The translations under genes and the position numbers were made by a program. DNA of 64,000 nucleotides from NCBI GenBank assembly GCA_025201845.1, contig MU603980.1, forward strand, positions 47,361 through 111,360, in the 5' to 3' direction. Positions 39,801 through 47,947 of this stretch are shown in pieces. The stretch comes from Martensiomyces pterosporus. Taxonomy: Eukaryota; Kickxellomycota; Kickxellomycetes; Kickxellales; Kickxellaceae. The notes beneath the pieces were generated by a model, which had not been told where the DNA came from, made no database searches, and was given only the letters and a program-made list of their open reading frames with translations. How positions within the stretch are numbered: position 1 is the stretch's first letter; every line of letters starts with the position of its first letter.

Positions 39801-41472
39801 CCGCTGTCGCGAGATTTCGCGGGTGGCGCACTCTGTTTACGAGAACCGCTCGCTTTACCGTGACCGGCATTCATCGGCAAGACTCAGCACTATGCGGTCT
39901 GCATCCCCTCGAGTGCAGCTGAGCGCCAACAAAAACGATGATGAGGCTGATGCCAACAAGACCTCTAGTCTCGATGACAGCAGCAGCTCGCACAGCAGAC
40001 TGGCTGCAGGTGGCCCGCGCCGCCATGAGCGATCTGCCCAACCCGCGCCGCCACAGCAGCGGCCCCAACGAGAGCCTCAGGGGCCACACACTCCAGCTAC
40101 CGCAAGCATGGATATTGATGAGGGGCCAGTTTGCAGTCCTACAAACATCGAACTTGCAGCCAAAGGGATGAGCGGGAGACGATACAGTTCTGCCACCCGA
40201 AGTCAGCCAGTGGACGAGCGCGTCGCCCACTTTGATGCTCCAAGGCTACGCCGAAAGACATTCCTAAATGCAGATGTGCTCAGCCGCGCAGAGAGCGGCA
40301 GTGGCCACACACCTGCCACTAGCGACTCAGGCAGCCGCCCAGTGTCGGTTGCAGCAAAGATGCTCCCTGGCCGTCACGGGTTCGACAAGGAAGGGGTGCC
40401 TATTGTGCCTGCTTCGCCATACACATCTGTTAACCTGGGCGGCAATAGGAGCTCCTCTGCTGATCTGTTCCAGTCTCTTTCGCCCGAGCATAGCAGCACT
40501 GGCGCCAGTAGCAGCGCCGCGAGCAGCGCATTCTCTTCGCAAGCCGGCGTGCCACTGGCAAGCGAGCCAGCCAGAATGAACCCGCCTGCAGCTGTCTCCA
40601 CGCTTGGGCAGTTTGTGCCATCGCTCGAGTTCTTTGCCAACGCAGACTTCCCTCTTGGCATTGGCGGGCCAAATGGGCAAGCGTCGACAGTGATCCCGAC
40701 GGCAATGGCAACTACCCGACCCAACAGCGGGCCGTATACTTTACTGAGTTTCTCTGACCAGCTTGGCCCGTCTCCTGGCTTGGGCGCCCCAGCCACCACA
40801 GCCTCGTTCGCTGGCACGATTAGCAGCTCGGATATTGCAGCACCTACAACCATTGCAGCGGCCATTAGCCAGCCAAGCATCGACTCGTATGGGAATAATG
40901 GCAACAGCGGCAGCGGTATCGCCAAGAGCTTTGCTAGTGCCACAGCATTGATGGCCTCGCCAATGAATGCAGCACCCATGTCTGCAGCACCCTCGTTAGG
41001 TGTGGGTGGGTTCGGGTACAACAACCCCAACAACGTCATGTCGCCGGCGGCGATGGGGCTTGATGGCAAGTTCATTAGCGACGACCTCCTTCGAAACATG
41101 CCGTTTTCGGGACCCGTGTCTTGTGACCTGAGCTTGAATGGGATGAACGATTTCTCCTCGATTCTCTGGCCAGGTGGCAACCGCGGGTCTGGGAGCGCTG
41201 CTGCCGCTGGTTGCGTCGACGCTAGCCCCAACGGGGGCAGCAGAGAATCTGGGTCCATATCTGCGCCATCAGGAACTCAGGGTGGGGGTTCTGTGGCCGC
41301 TGCTGCTGCTTCAAGCGTTACCACAGCGCCTGAGGACGGCTCTTTTAGCGAGATGCCCTGGAAGGACTATGTCAGCCAAGTAATCCGGATGTTCTATGCA
41401 GACCACGCTACAGACGAGTCCAATATTGGCAGCGAGGCTGTTGGCGACAACGACGCAGGGTGCACTCTGTAG
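36835..41472 (+). CDS. Large Zn(II)2Cys6 fungal transcription factor
   Basis: Predicted 1545 residues, single exon. The binuclear zinc cluster lies at about 71-101 with spacing C-x2-C-x6-C-x6-C-x2-C-x6-C (CDRC, RRKKVKC, CSHC), followed by the linker KKRGPPKGYIE and a short dimerisation coil, as in xylanolytic and RGT1-like factors. The fungal-specific middle homology region spans about 410-620 and resumes after a Gln/Pro/His-rich insertion around 640-700, up to about 1020. The rest (about 1020-1545) is Ser/Ala/Asn/Gly-rich and probably disordered, with candidate activation segments. An Ala run at about 46-58 is coded by GCA repeats. It is roughly twice the usual length. Target genes cannot be read from sequence. 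The ATG at 36835 is the first in frame. Confidence 0.88.
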   Translation: MSFQRDTSSAGGSNLAQRQSSMRMESSLFQPQDSVWNSSPASPMITHNNAAAAAAAAAGSDGKRQRVSRACDRCRRKKVKCDGARPVCSHCQVLGCSCTYLDATKKRGPPKGYIEAIENRLHTMEGLLSGLANSDSNAARYILAAMRDAEDGNALVADSNGRLFGDTTVADLETRAAQTQDSAEGVQSDAITNDPSTHPHPTGSDIPNAATDSSSTAKDPAANTRKDGRPSEAARGPKDCTVDECTDVDCSEHLTHLEKGVGHLTLDPTGALRYLGDSSGWYIINRSLVSSESSPRLTKGVDGAFRWPPITSIPTRESESAEHASSHGASNAVSSAGDDAGSKANPGASGVTNASHSAGSGSGAGPSADGAVSSGAAGGSIGCQASKEKPCVVAVPRNMPPCGKPPMPDADEAYRLIQLYFRYVHPVFPILYKSYFLEKFFCKENRPSPALMSAVYAAASTYKAREAKCERDLARVRIQMAVHFQRAKLYLDEQYTLNTTASILTLLLMSVYEQGTMSTRSWLYSGMAIRKAYDLGLHRDVGISKHNGPSVLSRTESEVRLRAWWGCYIMDIMVSATLGRPTTIHDFTFDAPFPTNYGEDGDELLVESSLSDSPATDVTTYTPGTLYATNGPQSTSHASQQQQPPPPPPHHEKRQQEAMHDHAAAAQEPSEQMQEPTANVAVVERLRDYVSLSVGESESDGSDIEGDEEFGERRPQEGKPLGAYYLELLHILGHILTEMYACKPHRSYIAKYCLHDLHSRTERLITLDHELRQWKMSLPSVLQYPVDDILGARPARCVYIALIHLVYYTAMILLHRPFISRLGDQHSSASHGGTTPLDDRAMHSDAKRTPEAGLSQEDGPDSPASGGSSSRSNTTSPLPSHGICTLSAQMISLIGQAIIQDSRIFIMPFLTFMMFTAGTLHLNNVIVAADSWIARRFLKRTLNVMSRLGAHWQVSYKCYTMLNTLVRANRIGLDQVIEDSEAGIRVIKDRCREISRVAHSVYENRSLYRDRHSSARLSTMRSASPRVQLSANKNDDEADANKTSSLDDSSSSHSRLAAGGPRRHERSAQPAPPQQRPQREPQGPHTPATASMDIDEGPVCSPTNIELAAKGMSGRRYSSATRSQPVDERVAHFDAPRLRRKTFLNADVLSRAESGSGHTPATSDSGSRPVSVAAKMLPGRHGFDKEGVPIVPASPYTSVNLGGNRSSSADLFQSLSPEHSSTGASSSAASSAFSSQAGVPLASEPARMNPPAAVSTLGQFVPSLEFFANADFPLGIGGPNGQASTVIPTAMATTRPNSGPYTLLSFSDQLGPSPGLGAPATTASFAGTISSSDIAAPTTIAAAISQPSIDSYGNNGNSGSGIAKSFASATALMASPMNAAPMSAAPSLGVGGFGYNNPNNVMSPAAMGLDGKFISDDLLRNMPFSGPVSCDLSLNGMNDFSSILWPGGNRGSGSAAAAGCVDASPNGGSRESGSISAPSGTQGGGSVAAAAASSVTTAPEDGSFSEMPWKDYVSQVIRMFYADHATDESNIGSEAVGDNDAGCTL

Positions 41473-41877
41473 CGAGCCTCCCTTGCCGCTATACATTTCT
41501 CCATATATGATATCTGCTATATACATGCCAGTAGCTATGTATGCCCCTTTTTGCCTCTACAACGCAGAGACCGCATTGCCGGTGATACATGGCCACTAGC
41601 GGCGCAGCCAATGCCCATTCTTCCGCTGCAATGTGGATATCGGGAGGATTTTTGACTTGAAACTTCCAAGGCGTTTAAGAAAAAAAAAGCCTAAACGCGT
41701 CATCACTTTTGTGTGGGTCCAGAGCGCTTGCGCAGGCATGCCAGCCATCTGTTTTCAGCGCTCAAGCGCCTTTTCGGGGCTCGTCTTTTCTCTTTCCCGG
41801 TTATTTCCACACGCTCAGCTTTTATTGTTTAGTTATATTCGTTTGTTGGGCCACAGCATTCAGCCACGTAGAGAAAG
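41473..41877. other. Intergenic region ahead of the UBX-protein gene
   Basis: AT-rich (ATATATGATATC) near 41505-41525, probably the Zn cluster gene 3' flank. A-run at 41681-41688. A pyrimidine-rich leader at 41755-41835 precedes the next ATG. Confidence 0.4.
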
Positions 41878-43215
41878 ATGAGCACTCCCGAATCACAGGA
41901 CGAGCTGATTCAGCACTGGCTAAAAGTGAATCCCGGCACAGAGGAGCAAGCGCGCTTTTATTTGGAGGCCAACAACTGGAACCTCAATGCAGCGCTCAGC
42001 AACTTTTATGAGGAGCCGCCGCTGTCCGAGGGCCTACCGCCCCTACGCCAGGGCGACCCAGCGCTCCCACTCGATCCAAACCCGGTTGGAGCAGGCCCAG
42101 AGTTCCACCCGCCGACAGCTGCACCTGTTGTCTCTGGCGGCCCCGCACAGCCGGCCGCTGCACCACAGGCAGCCCAGCCCGCGTCTGCATCGGTGCCACG
42201 TCGCCGGTATGGGTCTGGCGCGCGCATTGCGACGCTTTCCTCCTTGGACCACCAGGAGGAGGACGATGGGTCGCAGGATTGGTACGCTGGTGGCGAGCAC
42301 AGCGGAATGGCTGTCCGGCCCCCGCCTAAGGACGATGGCGAGAGCGAGGGAGGCGGCTCGTTGGTTGACCGCATCCTGCGTCGGGCTGCAGAGGGCAGTG
42401 CCAGGGCTGCAGAGGGCAGTGCCAGGGCTGCAGCTGGCTCGAGTGACCAGACAGAGACCGCAAAGCCAGCAAAGTTTACCGGGCGCGGCAGGGCACTTGG
42501 AAGTGGTGCTGCAGAAGCAGGGGCAGCTTCAGGGGCAGCCTCTGATGTCCATGACAAGGGTGGCGACGATGACGACGAGGTTGCAGTGAGAGAGCTGACC
42601 TTTTGGCGCAACGGGTTTAGCATTGGCGATGGCCCGCTGTTCAACACAGAGGACCCGCGCAACCGCCAGAATCTAGAAGCCATTTTGCAAGGTAGGGCAC
42701 CGCTGGATATCCTAAATGTCCGCCCTGGCCAGCAAGTTGAGATGAAGGTCATGAGCCGCACTGGCGAGGACTATGTGCCGCCTGCAGCACCGCCGCCGCA
42801 GCCATTTGCAGGGCACGGCCGCCGCTTGGGGGGCATCTCTCCGGCCATCTCTGGTGCATCGTCAAGTGCAATTCCTGGAGGATTCCCGCAGCAGCCAGCC
42901 AGCCGTACCGGTGGGTCTTCGTCCGCATCAGCATCGGCATCTGCTGGCCGGCCCATTACTCTTGACCCTAGCCAGCGCACAGTTCAGATTCAGATTCGCC
43001 TGGCGGATGGGTCTAGGGTGGTTGCGAGGGCCAATCCGTCACACACCATTGGCGACCTGAGGGCATTTGTTCTGTCGCAGAGACCCGGGGCCGACGCTAG
43101 AGCATTCGTGTTCAAGACCATGATGCCACCAAAGGTGCTTGACAACGACGCGACTACCATCGAAGAAGCTGGCATTGCCAATGCTGCTGTCGTTCAGCAC
43201 TTTGTTCAACAATAG
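41878..43215 (+). CDS. SHP1: UBA-SEP-UBX protein, Cdc48/p97 cofactor (Shp1/p47 family)
   Basis: Predicted 445 residues, single exon. p47/Shp1 proteins recruit Cdc48/p97 for membrane fusion, autophagosome formation and protein phosphatase 1 regulation. The UBA-like domain is at residues 1-45 (ESQDELIQHWLKVNPGTEE, ending in WNLNAALSNFYE). A disordered, Pro/Ala-rich linker follows, with a short duplicated RAAEGSA segment around 170-185. The SEP domain is at about 235-305 (LTFWRNGFSIGDGPLF, DPRNRQNLEAILQGRAP). The UBX domain is at about 365-445, with the PGADARAFVFKTMMPPKVL stretch in place of the usual FP loop region. Domain order and length are those of Shp1/p47. Confidence 0.92.
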   Translation: MSTPESQDELIQHWLKVNPGTEEQARFYLEANNWNLNAALSNFYEEPPLSEGLPPLRQGDPALPLDPNPVGAGPEFHPPTAAPVVSGGPAQPAAAPQAAQPASASVPRRRYGSGARIATLSSLDHQEEDDGSQDWYAGGEHSGMAVRPPPKDDGESEGGGSLVDRILRRAAEGSARAAEGSARAAAGSSDQTETAKPAKFTGRGRALGSGAAEAGAASGAASDVHDKGGDDDDEVAVRELTFWRNGFSIGDGPLFNTEDPRNRQNLEAILQGRAPLDILNVRPGQQVEMKVMSRTGEDYVPPAAPPPQPFAGHGRRLGGISPAISGASSSAIPGGFPQQPASRTGGSSSASASASAGRPITLDPSQRTVQIQIRLADGSRVVARANPSHTIGDLRAFVLSQRPGADARAFVFKTMMPPKVLDNDATTIEEAGIANAAVVQHFVQQ

Positions 43216-44342
43216 CTGAACAGGGTCCAAGCAGCTCGCTTTCTGCTCTTTCTCGCTTTGGTAGCCTCTATCCACTCTGGCACGCTGTTTCTCGTTTCCC
43301 TTGTCTATTCATATACATGCAGCCTCGCTAAATATCCTGTAATTCCTTGCTAGCGCGCAGCTGGCTTTTGTACATTGTTGCGTGCTGGGTGTGGCAAGTG
43401 TTCCAAGTGCACCTTGGCCTTTGGTCTGGTATGGCTCGCAAGCTCCTCGCTCCAGCACACGCAGACGCATTGGCAGCCAGGCTCGTCAGCACGGACCATG
43501 AAACCTGTGCCAGCTCCGTCCGCTATTGAGAGCGCTGGTGTTAGCGCAGGGAAAGAGGGCGCACTGGCAGCTTCCCAAGGCACTGCCGATCCAATGAAAT
43601 TGCCCGCGCGGCTGCTGCCATTTATCATTTATCCTGCTGCTGGTCCTGGCGGAGAGGCAAGGCTGGCGTGGGTCAGCAGCAGCCATCGTGTCGCACTCTG
43701 CCTGGAGTTCAGGATCCGCCAGCAACGTTCCCAACAAAAACGAGAGAAAATCGCCGCCACCGAAGCTCACATGCGCGTTTGGATGGCTGGCCTTCAGAAG
43801 ACATGCTGGGATGCTGTGCAGTGCCCATATAAGCAGTCCCAACCCTTCGCTGCACTCCAATGGCCCCCATGCCTTCTTTTGATGTCTTGTTTCCTCTCCT
43901 TCCTCCCTGCTCCGAACACGGGTGCTCTGAACTCACGCTCTCGGAAACAGCGCCATTTCTCTGCCACTGGCCGGCTGCTTTGTTTCACGCACCATCACAC
44001 CACCACGCGAGCCTCCTTCCGCTATCGGCCAAAGCCGCCCAGCTGGCATCCTGTCAATCTACCACATCCACTCCGGCTGGAGAGCTGCTAGAGCGCCAAC
44101 GCTAGTCCCTACCAGCATTCGAGTCCAGCACACGGGGCGCAGTCCAGTGCTATAACCGCAATCCTTGTTATTGCGATACACTGTTCCGGCCGAGTTCTAA
44201 TTTGCCAAAAATAGCCCGGAAGCGAGGCACACAAGAGTACGAGTGTCGACCCGCTTCTTGCTGCCACATTGCCTCTCTATAAGCCCAATCGCTGTCTCCC
44301 TTACTGCCTGGCATCTACACAATACCCTTCTGCTCATTAAAC
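43216..44342. other. 1.1 kb upstream region of the acetate transporter gene
   Basis: No recognised gene. An open frame at about 43498-44091 is of mixed, unpatterned composition and is treated as non-coding. A CCAAT pentamer occurs at 43590-43594 and a TATAAG at 43825-43830. Long upstream regions are usual for carbon-source-regulated transporter genes, but no specific site is assigned. Confidence 0.4.
44278..44283 (+). promoter_or_regulatory. Candidate TATA element of the acetate transporter gene
   Basis: TATAAG lies 60 bases upstream of the ATG at 44343, followed by a pyrimidine-rich stretch. Position and context only. Confidence 0.35.
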
Positions 44343-45212
44343 ATGGCCATGTACTCGATGGTTTCACGTGAGCCAAGGTGGCGTCCATTCAGCAACCCAG
44401 CTCCACTGGGGAACTCGGGATTTGCAGTCTCTACATTTGTGTCGTCTCTGCACACTGGCGCCATCGGAATAGCATCTGGGGCACCGCCTAATATCGTTGT
44501 AGGGCTAGCGCTGTTCTACGGCGGCATGGCTCAGATCCTTGCTGGTGCATGGTCCTTTGCTTCGAACAACGGCTTTGGTGCGGTTGTGTTCACATCGTAC
44601 GGGTGCTACTGGATGTCCTACGCAGCAACACTAATCCCTGCTTTTGGCATCGCAGATGCTCTTAGCAAGATCAGCCCCGACGTCCGTGCACAGTCGCTGG
44701 GGATCTTTAACCTTGTCTGGACACTGCAGACCTTCATCTTCCTCCTTGGGTCTTCCCGCAGCAACTGGGGCACGTTCGCTCTTCTGCTATTCCTGCTTGC
44801 CACAAACATGCTGTCCTGCATCGGCAACTGGACCCAGAGCGAAGGCGTTCTCCACGCCAGCGGCTATGTGGGCATGCTCACTGCCATCGTCGCGTGGTAT
44901 AACGTCGCTGTCGATATGCTTACAAAAGAGACGTTCTACTTTGAGCTGCCCAACCCTGCCATCAGCCTGCAAAACACCCCAGAGCTCGTCGAGCCCGCTG
45001 TCCACACGCCCTTCTTTAACGGCATGCATCCACCGGGTGCCGCAAACAAGCTGGAGGGAGACACTCCAGGGAATCCATACAGCTTTGTTGCCACCATGCC
45101 AAACACTACCAACACGGGCACCAGCAGCAGCAACGCCAACATTTCTTCCAGCCTAAGCGCCAGCGGTGCCAACAGCAATATTAGGGCCGCATTCGCCGAC
45201 AGCCAAGGGTAG
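44343..45212 (+). CDS. Acetate/succinate transporter of the GPR1/FUN34/YaaH (AceTr) family
   Basis: Predicted 289 residues, single exon. The family forms plasma-membrane channels or transporters for acetate and other monocarboxylates. The hallmark NPAPLG motif occurs at about residue 18-23, just before the first of six hydrophobic helices. The YGGMAQILAGAW stretch of helix 2, the SYGCYWMSYA of helix 3 and the later GYVGMLTAIVAWYN are also family-typical. Loops are short, with a Ser/Asn-rich cytoplasmic tail (about 240-289) bearing several possible phosphorylation sites. The ATG at 44343 is followed by a second in-frame Met two codons later; either could be used. Expression is probably regulated by carbon source, by analogy with Ady2/Ato1. 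Confidence 0.92.
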   Translation: MAMYSMVSREPRWRPFSNPAPLGNSGFAVSTFVSSLHTGAIGIASGAPPNIVVGLALFYGGMAQILAGAWSFASNNGFGAVVFTSYGCYWMSYAATLIPAFGIADALSKISPDVRAQSLGIFNLVWTLQTFIFLLGSSRSNWGTFALLLFLLATNMLSCIGNWTQSEGVLHASGYVGMLTAIVAWYNVAVDMLTKETFYFELPNPAISLQNTPELVEPAVHTPFFNGMHPPGAANKLEGDTPGNPYSFVATMPNTTNTGTSSSNANISSSLSASGANSNIRAAFADSQG

Positions 45213-45443
45213 CATGGGGTGCTCCAGGAACTCCGTATATATGCGTTTTACTGATCCGCACTCGCGGCGAGCTGCCCATCGTCTCGAGAAATAAATATAT
45301 ATGTGTTTGAAATGAGAACGTAAAGCTTAAAACATGGCGCCTGGTATTGATAGGTCGGCGGCAGCGGCAAGAGGCAATAAACGCCAGCGACAGAAACGAA
45401 GAAAGGCAGGTCCGGGGCGGGCGGTGTGGCTCAAAAGAAAAAG

Positions 45444-47165
45444 CTACATGATGAACGTTGTGTGCATGTCCATCAAGCGGCCAGTGCTGAGCTGAGGAAG
45501 CTGAGTGTACTTTGGCGCCAGGCGCTTGCGAATGTCCTGAAGAAGCTGCACATAGGTTTGGCGAGGGTTGTCGTTCATGCTGCCAATCAGGGCGTGTGAC
45601 ATGGCGCCAGTGAAAGCCAGGTCCTGCTTGGCGTCAGCAGACGTCTGGTCATCCTTGCACCCAGAGAACATGATGACATCTCCCAGCGAGCTCTTTGTCT
45701 GGCGCGCCTTCTCGAGCTTTTGGTCGCCAGTCAAAGCAATCTCGACCGACTTTTTGAGGCTGGAGATGGCGGATGCAATGTCGCCCTTTGCATATGCGTT
45801 GCCAGCAGCCATCAGGCCCTTTCCGGCAAAAGTGATGGCCTTTTCGTTCTTGAGCTTGCCCAGGTGGTTGTAGGTAAATGGCAGGTCAAGAGCCGAGGCG
45901 GAGTGGCAGCAGTCGTAGATTGCAGTCAGGCGAGTGCCAGGAGGGAGAGGTCTGACCATGATGGCGTTCATGTCGTCGTCGATGATCTGGCCGTTCTTCT
46001 CAAAGTCAAGCGGACAGATCGTCTCGTCGTTGCCATCGAGCTCGTCGCCAGTCTTGCAAGGCACGACGTTTCCGTGGCCAGAGTAGTGGAAGAAGAACGA
46101 GTCGTTCATGCGCGCACCGCTGACCAGCCACTTCATAGCCTTGATGATGTTCTGGTGCGTTGGCATGCGGTTGGGGCTGTTGGTTTGGTCGTCAGTCAGA
46201 ATGACCATGTCCGACTCCTTGAACCCAAAGTGCTCCATGATAAACTTCTTCATGTTGTGCACGTCATTGATGCAGCCACGCAGCTTGTACTTTGTCCCGA
46301 TGTAGTTGACGCCAATAAGAAGAGCTCTCTTGCGGCCATTGCAGTTGGACAGCTGGACCTGGCTAGCCTGCTGCTGGATTTCTTGAGGGATGTTGTACTG
46401 AGGGATGTTCCCGTGGGTCGGCGCGCTGTAGCCGCCGCCGTAGCTCTGGGGCGGAGGAGTGGGCACGTTTTGCTGCCAGTCGGGGAAGTTCAAGCCGCCA
46501 AAGTCGATGTCGTCAGGCCGGTGATAGACAACAGGCATGTTCACTGGCGGTGCCATGCCGTAGTCGTCGCCAGGCATGCCGGACCTGTATCCGCCCTGAG
46601 GCATGCCGTATCCGGCGTTGGACGGAGGGGGAGGAGGGCCAGGAGGGGGCCCACCACGATGGGAGGGTCCTCCTGGGAACCCTGGCGGCTCGTTGTAGCT
46701 GTTATAGTTGCTGCCGCCGCTGTTCGACTCGTAGCCACCGCGACTGCCGTAGCTTTCGCCAGGGAACTGGCTTGGGGGCGGCATTCCTGAGCCGTAGCCG
46801 TCGTTCTGAGCATACCCCTGGCCAGGGAAGCTTGGAGGCTGGTGGCTGTTCATTTGGCGGGTCTGCTCGTAGCCGCCGTCGTAGCCGCCATTGTAGCCCC
46901 TGTCGCTGTACCCGTCGTTCTGATAGCCGTCGTTATAGCCTCCTCCTGGCTGCGGTGGTGGCGGGCCTGGGGGCGGCTGGTAGCTGTTGTAGCCGCCGCT
47001 GTTGTAGCCATCGCCGCCGCTGTAACCACCGCCGCCGTAGCTGTTGTCACCAAACCCGCGCTGGCCATCCATACCAGAATCGGGGAATTGGGGCGGAGGT
47101 CCATTTGGCGGTGCGTAGCCGCCGTGGTTGCCGTACTGGCGATTGTGCTGGTCGCCAGGGAACAT
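45444..47165 (-). CDS. MCA1: Metacaspase type I with Gly/Tyr/Pro-rich prodomain
   Basis: Predicted 573 residues, single exon. Metacaspases are calcium-dependent cysteine proteases that cut after Arg or Lys and act in stress response and protein quality control. The first 250 residues are a Gly/Tyr/Asn/Pro-rich, prion-like prodomain with poly-Pro patches. The caspase-like p20 domain starts around 280 (RKRALLIGVNYIGTKYKLRG). Catalytic His364 sits in HYSGHG and catalytic Cys420 is the second Cys of YDCCHSAS, just before the His. The ending (RLMDMHTTFIM) is a family signature. Both catalytic residues are intact. It is divergent from SSL2, with 782 bases between the starts. Confidence 0.95.
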   Translation of the reverse strand: MFPGDQHNRQYGNHGGYAPPNGPPPQFPDSGMDGQRGFGDNSYGGGGYSGGDGYNSGGYNSYQPPPGPPPPQPGGGYNDGYQNDGYSDRGYNGGYDGGYEQTRQMNSHQPPSFPGQGYAQNDGYGSGMPPPSQFPGESYGSRGGYESNSGGSNYNSYNEPPGFPGGPSHRGGPPPGPPPPPSNAGYGMPQGGYRSGMPGDDYGMAPPVNMPVVYHRPDDIDFGGLNFPDWQQNVPTPPPQSYGGGYSAPTHGNIPQYNIPQEIQQQASQVQLSNCNGRKRALLIGVNYIGTKYKLRGCINDVHNMKKFIMEHFGFKESDMVILTDDQTNSPNRMPTHQNIIKAMKWLVSGARMNDSFFFHYSGHGNVVPCKTGDELDGNDETICPLDFEKNGQIIDDDMNAIMVRPLPPGTRLTAIYDCCHSASALDLPFTYNHLGKLKNEKAITFAGKGLMAAGNAYAKGDIASAISSLKKSVEIALTGDQKLEKARQTKSSLGDVIMFSGCKDDQTSADAKQDLAFTGAMSHALIGSMNDNPRQTYVQLLQDIRKRLAPKYTQLPQLSTGRLMDMHTTFIM

Positions 47166-47947
47166 TTGGAAAAGTGCAGTAGTAAGAAGAAAAGGAGCTG
47201 GAAGGCGCTAGCTGTGCAGAGTAGAGAAGAAATAGGAGAGAATAAAAACAGTGCTGCCGCGTTTGGAGAAGAGAAGAGTGAGTGTGGGAGCAAGATGGGG
47301 TGGCGGACAGGACGCGCATGTCGTCAGAAATCAAGGCTCAAGGCCGTGCCCCTGTGCTCCCATTGTTGTGTTCCTCACATGAAGAGCGCATCCAATCATC
47401 GCCTGCTGCTGCGTGCACATGAGCGCCGCCTGTGGCTCCATAAGATCGGCTGCGGCGGTTCCCGGCGCGAACTCCTCAAATACGCGAGGCGCCTGGGGCA
47501 GCAGGCTGGGAACCTTTGTGCGGCTCGTGCAAATACCGTGTTTCTGATAGCCCTGTACACTTTTATTTCCTGTGGCTAGACCAGAGTCAATTTTGCACGT
47601 AGACAAAGGCAATACTCTGAAGCTCATCTCAACGCCCTTACCAGGCTCAGGCGCCTTCACTGGCACTGATTCTCCTGACTTGGTGGGCTGGTAGAGCAAA
47701 CACTTTCATTCGTCGATTTTTGTGCAGTGCGGCTGCGGTTCTCTGATCGCAGCCCAGCAGCATCAGGCAGCGCCAGGCAGAGGGGAGAGCGGCCTGCGCT
47801 GGTATTTGTGCTCCATGGAGCAGCCAAACGCCACGGCCGCACTTTGCTCCTGCTTTGCTTTTCTGTCTGCCCACTGCTGTTATTTTTGTACATACACAGC
47901 AGCAGCGTGAAATACCCAGCGCATTGCAGAGGGAAAATAAATAAATA
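47166..47947. other. Divergent promoter between metacaspase and SSL2
   Basis: Purine-rich plus strand near 47215-47300, the pyrimidine-rich leader of the metacaspase. An AATAAATAAATAATG context runs into the SSL2 start. No gene seen. Confidence 0.45.

Noticed and set aside
43375..44091. Open frame of up to 238 residues upstream of the acetate transporter
   Set aside because: Begins with a non-ATG codon, mixed composition without domains, and other frames there are similarly open; treated as promoter.
45720..46790. 356-residue plus-strand frame opposite the metacaspase
   Set aside because: The metacaspase has both catalytic residues on the minus strand; the opposite frame is Val/Ala-rich without motifs.
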